Assembly (NCBI GenBank): GCA_017470605.1
Contig: JAFUYH010000004.1
Span: forward strand, 62,001-126,000
Source of the DNA: Treponema sp.
Lineage (GTDB): Bacteria > Spirochaetota > Spirochaetia > Treponematales > Treponemataceae
Length of the DNA stretch: 64,000 nt
Direction: 5' to 3'
Shown here: one piece after another, positions 7,696 through 14,391 of the stretch
Numbering within the stretch: the first letter of the stretch is position 1
Layout of the letters: each line of letters begins with the position of its first letter
Position numbers and translations under genes: made by a program
Notes under the pieces: generated by a model
Seen by the model: the letters and a program-made list of their open reading frames with translations, nothing else
What the model was told of the DNA's origin: nothing
Databases searched by the model: none

Positions 7696-8001
7696 TTAGA
7701 TTTTTTTAAGTTCTGCGACAACATAATTCACCACATCAACGCTCTCACATTTGACTGTGATAGTCTTTCCGTTATGTTCAATGGTAAAACCGTCTTTCTG
7801 AACCTTTGTGACTTCTCGATTCTTTTTCTGCAAATCTCCGATAATCTTTCCAGCAGCAATGTGATTGTTTCTCACATACTCCTTGCCGTTGTCGCCATAT
7901 ACTTTTTCAATGTTCTTTGCAAGTTCGCTAACATCCTCGTCACGCTCGCTTCTGACATTCGTGCCGTAAAGAATCCGGCTCAATGGTATTTCTCTTGTCA
8001 T
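7696..8001 (-). CDS. Small phage protein with a ParB-like N-terminal box
   Basis: This is a 101-aa product. Residues 1-33, MTREIPLSRILYGTNVRSER followed by 'DEDVSELAKNIEK', match the start of ParB/Srx domains ('i.l..I...n.R...d..i..La.sI'). The rest (NHIAAGKIIGDLQKKNREVT, then a beta-hairpin 'GFTIEHNGKTITVKCESVDVVNYVV') does not continue as a ParB fold: no GxRR/ENxxR motif is present. It may be a truncated ParB relative or a separate small family that borrows the box. Intergenic spacing is about 10 bases on both sides, as for the rest of the operon. Confidence 0.5.
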   Translation of the reverse strand: MTREIPLSRILYGTNVRSERDEDVSELAKNIEKVYGDNGKEYVRNNHIAAGKIIGDLQKKNREVTKVQKDGFTIEHNGKTITVKCESVDVVNYVVAELKKI

Positions 8002-8010
8002 TTTTACCTG

Positions 8011-8805
8011 TCACCCCAAATTTCTTTTATCTTCGTAAAGGCTCGCCGCCTTTTTATGTATATGCTCGAAACGCCCCTTTAAGTGCGGGTATTTCTGCAA
8101 AAACTTTTCTTCCCCTTCGTTGTGGAATTCGTCATGCTCCACACGGTTTAACGCAATCCAATTTTCCGGGTCATTCCGTAAAATCTCGTGCGCTCCCTTT
8201 CCCATCATGTGGTGAAGGTCTATATCTGTTCCTATTCCGCTCGCTTCGGAATAAACCGCCCTTTCTCTCCACTTCGATTCTGTCATTGTGGCGGTAAAAT
8301 CTTCTTTCTGCTTTCCCCGCCATTCCTCGAATTCGTAAATAACCATTCGTACATCAGCCTGTAAATCCTGTTTCAAGTCACAAAGCATACACAGGTGATA
8401 AATTAAGCCGTCAATGAAAGTTGCAGCCTGTACCGTGTTTGCTTCGCTCAACCGTACCGGGCGCAATCTGTTCGGGTACAGTGTGCAAGGTGTCTTTTCG
8501 GCGTATTCGGTCAGCAAATCTTCATACAAGCTGTAAAGCTCTTCGTCCGTTCCGCGCCGATGTTCCATTGATTCATAAATAATTGAAATCAACTTCCAAG
8601 CTGTGTTTAATTCTTTTATGCTCCGTTTCTGTAAAGGTGCGTCAATTTCACACCTCAAAAGGATTTCAAGCCCGCTTCTTTCTTCCCGGTCTTTCTTGCT
8701 TTTGAAAACCTTTCTAATAGGGATTAAGTCACGGCTATCACTCGGTCTTAAAATAATTGAGTTATCTTTGAAAAGTATGCCGTGAAAATAGCCTGTGACT
8801 TTCAT
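8011..8805 (-). CDS. Putative HNHc-type phage nuclease
   Basis: This 264-aa protein has a C-terminal His-Asn-His-like core, DIDLHHMMGKGAHEILRNDP, then 'ENWIALNRVEHDEFHNEGEEKFLQKYPHL', which is the pattern of the phage 'putative HNHc nuclease' family (HH...N.i.L....H...H). The N-terminal 170 residues are helical with a 'RPVRLSEANTVQAATFIDGLIYHLC' region, as in that family. It lies between recT and the ParB-like gene; in many phages this protein accompanies the RecT/YqaJ recombination set and may process recombination or replication intermediates. The family is likely; its substrate is unknown. Confidence 0.72.
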   Translation of the reverse strand: MKVTGYFHGILFKDNSIILRPSDSRDLIPIRKVFKSKKDREERSGLEILLRCEIDAPLQKRSIKELNTAWKLISIIYESMEHRRGTDEELYSLYEDLLTEYAEKTPCTLYPNRLRPVRLSEANTVQAATFIDGLIYHLCMLCDLKQDLQADVRMVIYEFEEWRGKQKEDFTATMTESKWRERAVYSEASGIGTDIDLHHMMGKGAHEILRNDPENWIALNRVEHDEFHNEGEEKFLQKYPHLKGRFEHIHKKAASLYEDKRNLG

Positions 8806-8816
8806 TCCCTTCCGCC

Positions 8817-9824
8817 TTAGAATATCTCACTAGGGTCTTGTACCTGCGGTGGCATTGAATCAAAAGCGGCGTTCATTGCAGCTACATCTTCAACGGACAT
8901 TTCATTTTCAAGTGCTTCCTGTGCCAAATCGCTAGGTGCAGGCTCTTCTGTCTGTGCAGGAGTTGCAATCTGTCTAGGCTCTTCGCTTACCGAATAGGTA
9001 ACAGTTTCAGCTTCGGGAGTAACTTCAACGGCTGTATCGTTGTAATCTCCGATTTCTTCTGTCTGGACTGCCCGCAATGTTTCAATGCTGATAGGACAGA
9101 GTTTAAGAGCTTTAATAACGCAAGTTTTCAAAGCCATTGCGTCAAAGTTCTTCACCCAATTATTTTCTTCAAGCCCTTTACCGCTGTTCTTTGCCATGAC
9201 ATAAGACTTTGAATACTTATCGCGGAATTTCTCTGCGTCTGATTTAGTAAGGATTGCGAATTGCTCACCGCCGTTTGTAAGTTCAACAAGACAGTAATAA
9301 GCTACGACTTCGCCTCGGTCTTTGAAGATGTTGATTTTATGATGAATACTTCTTCCGCTTGCCAATTCACACTCAAAATCATCGTTTGAGTAAACAGGCT
9401 CGGCGGCGATTGTCTTGATTGTCTTAGAGCGTCTAGCAAGCTCAATCAGTCCTTTGTAACCAATCTGGAAGTGACAGGTCATTACCTTTTCCCACTGACC
9501 TGTCTGTGGATTCTTGACAGATTCATTGTATGGGATAAAATAAGACTGCCCTAAAACTCCGCCGACTTCCAAGCCGTAATTTGCCGCCTGTGCAATAGAA
9601 CGCTGCAAACTTCCCTTGTCACAAGTGCGCAAAAGCGGGTTTTTAGGGTCTAAGATAGCGAATTTCACGCTCTCCATAAAACGCTCGATACTTACAGTAC
9701 CAGCCGGGAGAGAAGGAGCAACAGCCTTCTGCTGAATCGAAAGCCAATCCCTCAAAGTTCCCTGTTTTTCTTGTGTCTGTGTCGCAACCTGTTTAGTCTG
9801 TGCGTCAGAGCCGTCTGTTTTCAT
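8817..9824 (-). CDS. recT: RecT single-strand annealing protein
   Basis: The 335-aa RecT-family recombinase shows the family core 'SIERFMESVKFAILDPKNPLLRTCDKGSLQRSI', then AQAANYGLEVGGVLGQSYFI, 'QIGYKGLIELARRS' and 'NNWVKNFDAMALKTCVIKAL'. Its Gln/Thr-rich N-terminus and acidic, Pro/Glu-rich C-tail are normal. RecT pairs complementary strands at ends resected by the partner exonuclease (the YqaJ protein at 10724-11776). It follows an internal promoter with two palindromes (see 9871-9941), so it may be expressed apart from the exonuclease. Confidence 0.93.
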   Translation of the reverse strand: MKTDGSDAQTKQVATQTQEKQGTLRDWLSIQQKAVAPSLPAGTVSIERFMESVKFAILDPKNPLLRTCDKGSLQRSIAQAANYGLEVGGVLGQSYFIPYNESVKNPQTGQWEKVMTCHFQIGYKGLIELARRSKTIKTIAAEPVYSNDDFECELASGRSIHHKINIFKDRGEVVAYYCLVELTNGGEQFAILTKSDAEKFRDKYSKSYVMAKNSGKGLEENNWVKNFDAMALKTCVIKALKLCPISIETLRAVQTEEIGDYNDTAVEVTPEAETVTYSVSEEPRQIATPAQTEEPAPSDLAQEALENEMSVEDVAAMNAAFDSMPPQVQDPSEIF

Positions 9825-9870
9825 AAAAAATGCCTCCGTGTCTATATATCGTTGGGTTTGATACTCTTTC

Positions 9871-9941
9871 TCGTATCTAATACGATTGTAAATCTATTTA
9901 TCGTATCAGTCAATACGAATTTGTGCAAATTTGCACAAATT
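9871..9941 (-). promoter_or_regulatory. Internal phage promoter before recT with operator palindromes
   Basis: On the minus strand TTGACT (9913-9908) and TACAAT (9890-9885) are spaced by 17 bases, a good sigma-70 promoter reading into recT. Two palindromes with the same half-site flank it: TCGTAT-6-ATACGA (9901-9918), which overlaps the -35, and TCGTAT-3-ATACGA (9871-9885), just past the -10. A 24-bp perfect palindrome (9918-9941, core TTGTGCAAATTTGCACAA) lies at the stop of the upstream exonuclease gene. The layout suggests a repressed or timed start of late-early genes. The regulator is not identified. Confidence 0.65.
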
Positions 9942-10540
9942 TACAAAACCAAAGGTACACCAATTCTTTGAAGTCTTATCGCCAATTCTCTTGTCGCTTC
10001 GATGTCGCCCATAGCGTCATGCGCATTTACAAGCGGAATTTCAAGCGATTTGCAAACCGTTGTAAGTTTCTTGTTTACGGTATTCAGTTTCCCCATTGCC
10101 GTTGCCCGCTTTACCTGTTCCAGAACATCAAGCAATTTCGGCTCAAAGAAATCTGACATTTTGTATTCGGTGTAACGCTTAAAAAGCTCGTCCAGATGTT
10201 GCCAATCGAAAAGCGGGTTATAGCCTGCAAAGTACATCTTTTCAAACTTCCCTTCATCGGTAAAACCTTTTCCGTATTCAAGAAAGAATGAAGCGATTTT
10301 CGGCATAACTTCCGCCGCCTTTGCGTACCCTTCAATCGTTTCTTTCTTTACGCCGTGAGTTTCGTATGCTTCCTCGTGGTATAAAATGCCCTTTTCTTCG
10401 TCCAGCGGATTCAGAAAGAAAAGCCGCTGCCAAACTTTTGTTTTATCCATGCCGTGCTTAAAAAGCATTGCGACTTGAAAAGCTCCGCTGTTTTCCGGCT
10501 TTAATCCTGTTGTTTCTGTGTCACACCAAAGAACTTTCAT
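9941..10540 (-). CDS. DnaQ-like DEDDh 3'-5' exonuclease
   Basis: This 199-aa exonuclease has motif I as MKVLWCDTETTGLKPENSGA (DxE), motif II in 'FAGYNPLFDWQHLDELF' (N...FD) and motif III as NAHDAMGDIEATRELAIRLQ (HDAxxD). All five catalytic residues (D, E, D, H, D) are visible. Such enzymes trim 3' ends in proofreading or recombination. It overlaps the upstream Lar-like gene by 4 bases and precedes recT, placing it in the phage recombination set. It is a single-domain protein with no polymerase fusion. Confidence 0.88.
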   Translation of the reverse strand: MKVLWCDTETTGLKPENSGAFQVAMLFKHGMDKTKVWQRLFFLNPLDEEKGILYHEEAYETHGVKKETIEGYAKAAEVMPKIASFFLEYGKGFTDEGKFEKMYFAGYNPLFDWQHLDELFKRYTEYKMSDFFEPKLLDVLEQVKRATAMGKLNTVNKKLTTVCKSLEIPLVNAHDAMGDIEATRELAIRLQRIGVPLVL

Positions 10541-10734
10541 TTTTCAGATTCCCCCTTAATCCGTCTGTTTTTCTTGTTCCAAGAGCGGATTGCCTGTTTC
10601 TGTGTTGGATATGCAATACCAGAGCAACCACACTCTTTACAAATGACAAAGAAAGAGCCGTACTTACTTTCTACCTGCGGATTTCCGCCACAATAGCACC
10701 TGTCCGCTCTCAAAACTTCATCATCAGAATACAT
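10537..10734 (-). CDS. Lar-like zinc-ribbon protein
   Basis: The 65-aa protein reads DRCYCGGNPQVESKYGSFFV, then ICKECGCSGIAYPTQKQAIR and 'SWNKKNR'. This 'C.CGG......V.C..CG..g....t..eAi..WN.R' pattern is that of the Lar (restriction alleviation) family, small zinc-ribbon proteins widespread in phages. Rac-prophage Lar modulates type I restriction-modification; most homologues are untested, so the name describes the family only. It overlaps both neighbours (YqaJ upstream by 11 bases, exonuclease downstream by 4). Confidence 0.75.
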   Translation of the reverse strand: MYSDDEVLRADRCYCGGNPQVESKYGSFFVICKECGCSGIAYPTQKQAIRSWNKKNRRIKGESEK

Positions 10735-11776
10735 CAGCCGCCCCCGCTGCTTTTTTCTCTGCCGTGATTCTCATTACAAGGCTTGCTGATTCCTTGCAAT
10801 ATTCATCGAAAAGCCCGGATTTTTTGAGCTTGTCTGTGTCGGCAACCTTGCGAACCTGCTTGTTCCAAGAAATTTTTGCACCGCCCGCCTTTGCAATGAT
10901 TTTCTGCTTCTCGACATCAGCGGTCGGCGAGGCTTTCATAATGGCAATCTTGATTTTTTCCTTGATGATTTCTTTTTTCTCTCCGGCGGCTTTTTCTTCC
11001 TGTGCTGCAAGATTGTATTCATCACAGAGCAAAGAAACCTCTTCGGGAAGTTCAACCTCTGCGGCACACTCTTTATAAACGCCGTCAACAATCTTTGATT
11101 CGTATTCATTGCCTGTTGGAGCTGGCATTACTTCTGCAAGTACATAGTCATTCCAGAATGATTTTTCAGCCGGAATAAGAGTGTTGTTGATAAAGTCGTC
11201 ATTTCTAGGCACTGTGTAGATTCTACCGTCTGCCTTGTCGATAAGCACACAAAGAACGAACCAATCAAGCCCGGTTACAGCCATGTAATGCTGGACTTGG
11301 CAATAATAACTGTCGGGAATTTCATCACTTCCAAATTCCGTATTGCGTGAAGTTGCGGTCTTGATTTCAAGCCCGCCGATTCCCTTAACGGTCTTTCCGT
11401 TGATTTCTCTTGCTTCCGGCACAAAAATCACGCCGTCCAAATCAGCAAGCATGAACGGATTTTTAACGCTCTTGAACATTACAGGAGCGGTTTCAATCTG
11501 CAAATTCAAATCGTCTGCAAGCCCTTTTCTGATTGCAGCTTCCGCCATTTTTCCCCACTTGATAGACTGATTGTTTTTATTCAAATCAGAATCAAGAAGG
11601 TTTTTCTTTGCGATGTAAACGCTCAATGGTGTAGCAAAGCGATTCATGTTAAGGATTGCCCCGGAATCACTGCCGCCGATACCCTCACGGCGTTTATCAA
11701 GCCATACATCTTCGCTCATACCTTCCGTACTTTCAGCCGTACAGAATCCGTTTTTCAAGATTTCTTCATAAAGCAT
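10724..11776 (-). CDS. YqaJ-family viral recombinase (lambda-exonuclease-like)
   Basis: This 350-aa protein begins its conserved core with WLDKRREGIGGSDSGAILNM, the YqaJ signature (W...R..giGgSd...i.g), and later shows 'PFMLADLDGVIFVPEAREI', then 'GLEIKTATSRNTEF' and 'YYCQVQHYMAVTGLDWFVLCVLI'. These supply the D, ExK and Q residues of a PD-(D/E)XK nuclease. The C-terminal 120 residues are a charged helical region ending in a Lys-rich part. It resects double-strand ends 5'-3' to feed RecT, which is encoded three genes downstream. A ribosome site (GGAGGC) precedes the ATG. Confidence 0.9.
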   Translation of the reverse strand: MLYEEILKNGFCTAESTEGMSEDVWLDKRREGIGGSDSGAILNMNRFATPLSVYIAKKNLLDSDLNKNNQSIKWGKMAEAAIRKGLADDLNLQIETAPVMFKSVKNPFMLADLDGVIFVPEAREINGKTVKGIGGLEIKTATSRNTEFGSDEIPDSYYCQVQHYMAVTGLDWFVLCVLIDKADGRIYTVPRNDDFINNTLIPAEKSFWNDYVLAEVMPAPTGNEYESKIVDGVYKECAAEVELPEEVSLLCDEYNLAAQEEKAAGEKKEIIKEKIKIAIMKASPTADVEKQKIIAKAGGAKISWNKQVRKVADTDKLKKSGLFDEYCKESASLVMRITAEKKAAGAADVF

Positions 11777-11787
11777 TTTTTGCCTCC

Positions 11788-11985
11788 TTATGCTTCGTTG
11801 GATTTCTCGTCTATCTTTTTTTTCATCATGTAGCGCAATTCTGCCGCTTGGTCAGAACCGTAACCCATGCTGTATAAAAGTGCTTCTCTCACACTTCCGA
11901 AGGTCTGCTTTTTGCCCTTGTAGGAAGATTCGTAAAGTTTTATGTCTTTGCCATTAAACTTCGTTGTAGTGCATTTCAACATCAT
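11788..11985 (-). CDS. Hypothetical phage protein, 65 aa
   Basis: I place the start at the ATGATG at 11985, which overlaps the TGA of the upstream gene and has AAGGGGGC 6 bases before it; a frame 54 codons longer only runs antisense-like through the upstream gene. The product begins MMLKCTTTKFNGKDIKLYES and ends with a charged helical tail (AELRYMMKKKIDEKSNEA). It is small, basic and probably compact. No family is recognised. It is translationally coupled to the HTH gene before it and sits just ahead of the YqaJ exonuclease. Confidence 0.5.
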   Translation of the reverse strand: MMLKCTTTKFNGKDIKLYESSYKGKKQTFGSVREALLYSMGYGSDQAAELRYMMKKKIDEKSNEA

Positions 11986-12332
11986 TTCTGCGCCCCCTTC
12001 GGATTCCTTGCACCTGTGCAATATTTCTTGTGGTATTCTGGAAGTGTTCTGTCTGTATAAGTCAGCCATTCCGCCACCGTTTCCCTGCTCCAAGCGTGCC
12101 GCCCCTGTACGATGTCGTCCGGGATTCCGCCCTTCGGTTGATACCACCTGTTATTTTTGAAGGTCGAAAAAGCACCCACGCCGCGCAAGTTGTAACAGGC
12201 TTCCAAGTCGTACCATTGCGCCGTAAGCTGATTGTTCTGTACGCTTGCAGCCTTTTTGAATGTGTTTATCGCTTCCGGGAGAAGTTGAAGAAGTTTTCCA
12301 AGTTCCCCTTCATCATCAATCTGTAAGGTCAT
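11982..12332 (-). CDS. Phage HTH DNA-binding protein, excisionase-like motif
   Basis: The 116-aa protein contains 'WYDLEACYNLRGVGAFSTFKNN', then RWYQPKGGIPDDIVQGRHAW, then 'SRETVAEWL'. The segment 'GR..W.r.tV.eWL' after a helix-turn-helix is a winged-helix, excisionase/MerR-like arrangement that binds DNA. An N-terminal helix precedes it. It overlaps the KilAC gene by 4 bases and is the second gene in the early operon, so it is probably an early regulator or origin-accessory protein. Confidence 0.6.
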   Translation of the reverse strand: MTLQIDDEGELGKLLQLLPEAINTFKKAASVQNNQLTAQWYDLEACYNLRGVGAFSTFKNNRWYQPKGGIPDDIVQGRHAWSRETVAEWLTYTDRTLPEYHKKYCTGARNPKGAQK

Positions 12333-12946
12333 GCTTCCACCCTTTTTGTTGAATTGATTTTATTTTTGAAGAACTCTAAACCCTTAATCGTGAACATTAG
12401 TTGCTGTTTTGTTTTGTCGCCCAAAGTAAATGGTCTTAAAGTGAAATACTGCGAGTATTCACTATAGCAGCGATATTCACCTACATTATTTTTGTAGATG
12501 TAGCGAGTTTTCAGAAGATTCATTAAGTCAGATTGTGAAATGTGGAGATAATTAGCACCGTCCCGGAAATTGCAGAATCTATCACGACTTACAAATTCAT
12601 CATAAATAATGGCTTTAGGTTGCATTTCTTTTACTTTTGCCTGTAGCTGATTTATTTTCATTTGTTGATAAGCCATTGCTTTCTGTACAAGCAATTCACC
12701 CTCTAGGTCTGTAGAAACATTATCAATTTGTCTTGTCGCAAGATTGTGATGCCTTTGAATTGCTTGTTTAATGAGTGTTGCTTGCTTTTCGTTGAAAACT
12801 CTTGTAGGTCTACCACCTGTACTTTTCCGAAGTACATCGGAAAAGCCTAATCGGTTTACGGTATTGTTTACTGTATCTACATCTACACCCAACATTTCAG
12901 CCAATTCTTTTGTTGTAACTGTTTTTTCTGTAGCAATCTCATTCAT
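12329..12946 (-). CDS. KilAC-domain antirepressor-like protein
   Basis: The 205-aa product starts MNEIATEKTVTTKELAEMLG, an N-terminal HTH (AEMLGVDVDTVNNTVNRLGF), followed by a basic helical middle and the C-terminal KilAC domain: 'KAIIYDEFVSRDRFCNF', 'GANYLHISQSDLMNLLKTRYIYKN', and 'YFTLRPFTLGDKTKQQLMFTIKGLEFFKNKI'. KilAC proteins are phage antirepressors or early regulators. I start it at 12946 (AAAGAAAATG after GGGGGAT); the in-frame TTG at 13045 would force the leader RNA's hairpins into the coding region. It is the first gene of the long early operon and its expression is likely set by the leader at 12961-13072. Confidence 0.85.
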   Translation of the reverse strand: MNEIATEKTVTTKELAEMLGVDVDTVNNTVNRLGFSDVLRKSTGGRPTRVFNEKQATLIKQAIQRHHNLATRQIDNVSTDLEGELLVQKAMAYQQMKINQLQAKVKEMQPKAIIYDEFVSRDRFCNFRDGANYLHISQSDLMNLLKTRYIYKNNVGEYRCYSEYSQYFTLRPFTLGDKTKQQLMFTIKGLEFFKNKINSTKRVEA

Positions 12947-12960
12947 TTTCTTTATCCCCC

Positions 12961-13072
12961 AAAAAGAAAAGCCGATTGGCTTTCCTACGACAAAAAACCA
13001 ATCGGCTCTCATTCCCTTTTCGGGAGCGACTGCCAAAGCAATCAAAAAAGGTCGTAGGCTTTTTTCATTGCT
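12961..13072 (-). ncRNA. Leader RNA A: three hairpins with complementary loops, ending in a U-run
   Basis: Read on the minus strand. Hairpin 1 (13072-13037) is AGCAAUGAAAAAAG, loop CCUACGAC, CUUUUUUGAUUGCU: 13 pairs with one G.G mismatch. Then comes UUUGGCA. Hairpin 2 is UCCC-GAAAA-GGGA. Hairpin 3 (13007-12970) is AGCCGAUUGG, an 18-nt loop, CCAAUCGGCU; inside its loop UUU and AAA can close the octamer GUCGUAGG. The two octamers (13058-13051 and 12991-12984) are exact reverse complements. UUUUCUUUUU (12970-12961) follows at once, then GGGGGAU and the KilAC start. Hairpin 3 thus resembles an intrinsic terminator whose loop can kiss hairpin 1. The structure is read directly; the attenuation role is inferred. 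Confidence 0.75.
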
Positions 13073-13079
13073 CTATCAG

Positions 13080-13166
13080 AATTGCTTTATTAAGCAATTA
13101 CACTTTTATATTATTGCTTATTTGCATAATCTGTCAAGATGATAATTATGTTTTTAAGCAATTATT
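13080..13166 (-). promoter_or_regulatory. Early promoter A and operator cluster
   Basis: The minus strand has TTGACA (13137-13132), an 18-base spacer and TAATAT (13113-13108), a near-consensus promoter for leader A and the KilAC operon. A shared half-site (A)AGCAAT(T) recurs: a perfect palindrome AATTGCTT-4-AAGCAATT at 13080-13099, an imperfect one at 13111-13129 inside the promoter spacer, and AAGCAATTA at 13156-13164 near the divergent repressor start. These three are probably operators for the repressor at 13181, which would shut the early promoter and tune its own. Confidence 0.7.
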
Positions 13167-13180
13167 CCGAACATAAAAGC

Positions 13181-13522
13181 ATGGATATTTACGAACGGAT
13201 TAAAGAACTCTGCAAAAAAGAAGGTATCTCGCTGAAAGAAATGCTTGAAAAAAACGGAATCGTGCAATCGTCTTACTATTCCAGCCAACAGGCTAAACGC
13301 TTCCCGGCTCTCCCGGATTTAGTAGCAATCGCAAAGCATTTCAAAGTTTCCCTTGATTTTCTGATTACAGGTCAAGAGAAATATGATTTTCCGCAAGAAA
13401 TACGGCTTCTTTTTGCAGAACTAGACACGCTGAATGAAAATCAAAAATCATTCCTCATGTCCTCGCTGCAATTCCAGATTGACTTGTTTAAAAAGCAATC
13501 TGAAAAGCAGCAGGATTTTTAG
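13181..13522 (+). CDS. Phage repressor 1, HTH (Cro/CI type) without peptidase domain
   Basis: The 113-aa protein begins MDIYERIKELCKKEGISLKE with the HTH 'SLKEMLEKNGIVQSSYYSSQQAKRFPALPDLVAIAKHFKVSLDFLITG', a standard XRE domain, followed by a helical tail for dimerisation. No S24 peptidase region follows, unlike the second repressor at 16034. The start at 13181 mirrors that of the other repressor (MEIT.FWERIQNLCKSNG), to which its N-terminus is clearly related. A start 14 codons earlier is open but less likely. It is divergent from leader A and its promoter, so it most likely represses the early operon. No strong ribosome site is seen. Confidence 0.8.
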   Translation: MDIYERIKELCKKEGISLKEMLEKNGIVQSSYYSSQQAKRFPALPDLVAIAKHFKVSLDFLITGQEKYDFPQEIRLLFAELDTLNENQKSFLMSSLQFQIDLFKKQSEKQQDF

Positions 13523-13662
13523 CGAAGGACTTTAATATCCTTGCTACCGCAAAGCTTCAAAAACAGGTAACGGATAAAGCTAATGCGCCTAGTCTGTACG
13601 CCGTTTTTGTGCATTGTGTACATCTTCGGTGTGTACTGTTCTACATAGATTCTCCTTCCCAT
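13519..13662 (-). CDS. Small basic phage protein, 47 aa
   Basis: The ATG at 13662 has an excellent ribosome site (GAGGTGGG, 5 bases away) and reads MGRRIYVEQYTPKMYTMHKN, ending at a TAA at 13519. The product has about ten Lys/Arg residues and is otherwise featureless. It converges on repressor 1, overlapping its stop by 4 bases, and is the last gene of operon B. The ribosome site is the chief evidence. No family recognised. Confidence 0.55.
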   Translation of the reverse strand: MGRRIYVEQYTPKMYTMHKNGVQTRRISFIRYLFLKLCGSKDIKVLR

Positions 13663-13693
13663 TTTCCCACCTCACTTTTTGCCCGATAGTTAT

Positions 13694-14134
13694 TTAGTGC
13701 GCTACCTTGAATTCGGGAAACCACAATTTAGGATTCCAGACAATTTGATAGCGGTATTCGTCTTGTTTTACAGGTTTCAACTGTTCCGAAAAGTATGTAA
13801 TATCCTGTTTCTGCCCTAAGTAATGGCGCAAGTATTCTTCATCACCTGTCTTAACGACAATCTCAATGTCGCCGTCATTGTCGACCTGCACATGACAATA
13901 TCCCTCACAAGCAAAGACGGTTTCACCAAGCCGGACATTGTAGAAAATCACTCTTCTGTAAGTCTTGAAGTTGCCCTCTTTCATTTCCAGCTTGTTTACT
14001 GTTGTCGCATATTCCGACTGAAACCTTGCGGAACGAGCTTCGCGGTTATAATTCATTTCCGCCCAATCGTTACCTGTACAACCAACCATAAGGCAAGTTG
14101 CAAGAATCAGCAGAATCATAAAAATCTTTTTCAT
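13694..14134 (-). CDS. Prophage-encoded lipoprotein
   Basis: The 146-aa product begins MKKIFMILLILATCLMVGCT, a signal peptide with lipobox LMVGC, so it would be exported and lipid-anchored. The mature part is mostly beta-strand ('RRVIFYNVRLGETVFACEGYCHVQVDNDGDIEIVVKTG') with a Cys pair (ACEGYC). The start at 14134 follows GAGGTGACT. A lipoprotein expressed from a lysogeny-region operon is a classic place for superinfection exclusion or lysogenic conversion, but I recognise no specific family. Confidence 0.7.
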   Translation of the reverse strand: MKKIFMILLILATCLMVGCTGNDWAEMNYNREARSARFQSEYATTVNKLEMKEGNFKTYRRVIFYNVRLGETVFACEGYCHVQVDNDGDIEIVVKTGDEEYLRHYLGQKQDITYFSEQLKPVKQDEYRYQIVWNPKLWFPEFKVAH

Positions 14135-14154
14135 AGTCACCTCACTTTATTTTT

Positions 14155-14391
14155 TTAGCCGATGTAATATCGCTTTACATGGCGTTTTTCCTTGTACCTG
14201 TTCTGGACTTCAATCCAATCACTTGAAATATTCACACCCTTGCTTTTCAGCTCAAAAATCCGGGCTGAAAGCCTTGTTTCGCCTAAATCCACACACGCTT
14301 CAAGTGTCGTGATTGACCCAAAATCCATGATGTAATTAAAAACTCTCTGCTGGGTGGTATTCAGCTTGATTTCGTTACCGTCAATCATCAT
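14155..14391 (-). CDS. Small winged-HTH phage protein
   Basis: The 78-aa protein reads 'LNTTQQRVFNYIMDFGSIT', TLEACVDLGETRLSARIFEL and KSKGVNISSDWIEVQNRYKE, with a final basic wing 'KRHVKRYYIG'. This is the phage HTH_39-like fold: a recognition helix 'LSARIFELKSKG' followed by a beta wing. It overlaps the metallopeptidase gene by 11 bases. It probably binds DNA as a regulator in operon B. Either of two adjacent ATGs can start it. Confidence 0.72.
   Translation of the reverse strand: MMIDGNEIKLNTTQQRVFNYIMDFGSITTLEACVDLGETRLSARIFELKSKGVNISSDWIEVQNRYKEKRHVKRYYIG

Noticed and set aside
11986..12147. 54-codon upstream extension of the 65-aa ORF at 11788
   Set aside because: It lies in the wrong frame of the upstream HTH gene and is Arg/Gly-rich like an out-of-frame shadow; the ATGATG at 11985 has the ribosome site.
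12947..13045. TTG-initiated 33-codon N-terminal extension of the KilAC gene
   Set aside because: It would translate hairpins 2 and 3 of leader A, and the equivalent conserved block in leader B is in another reading phase, so the conservation is at RNA level.
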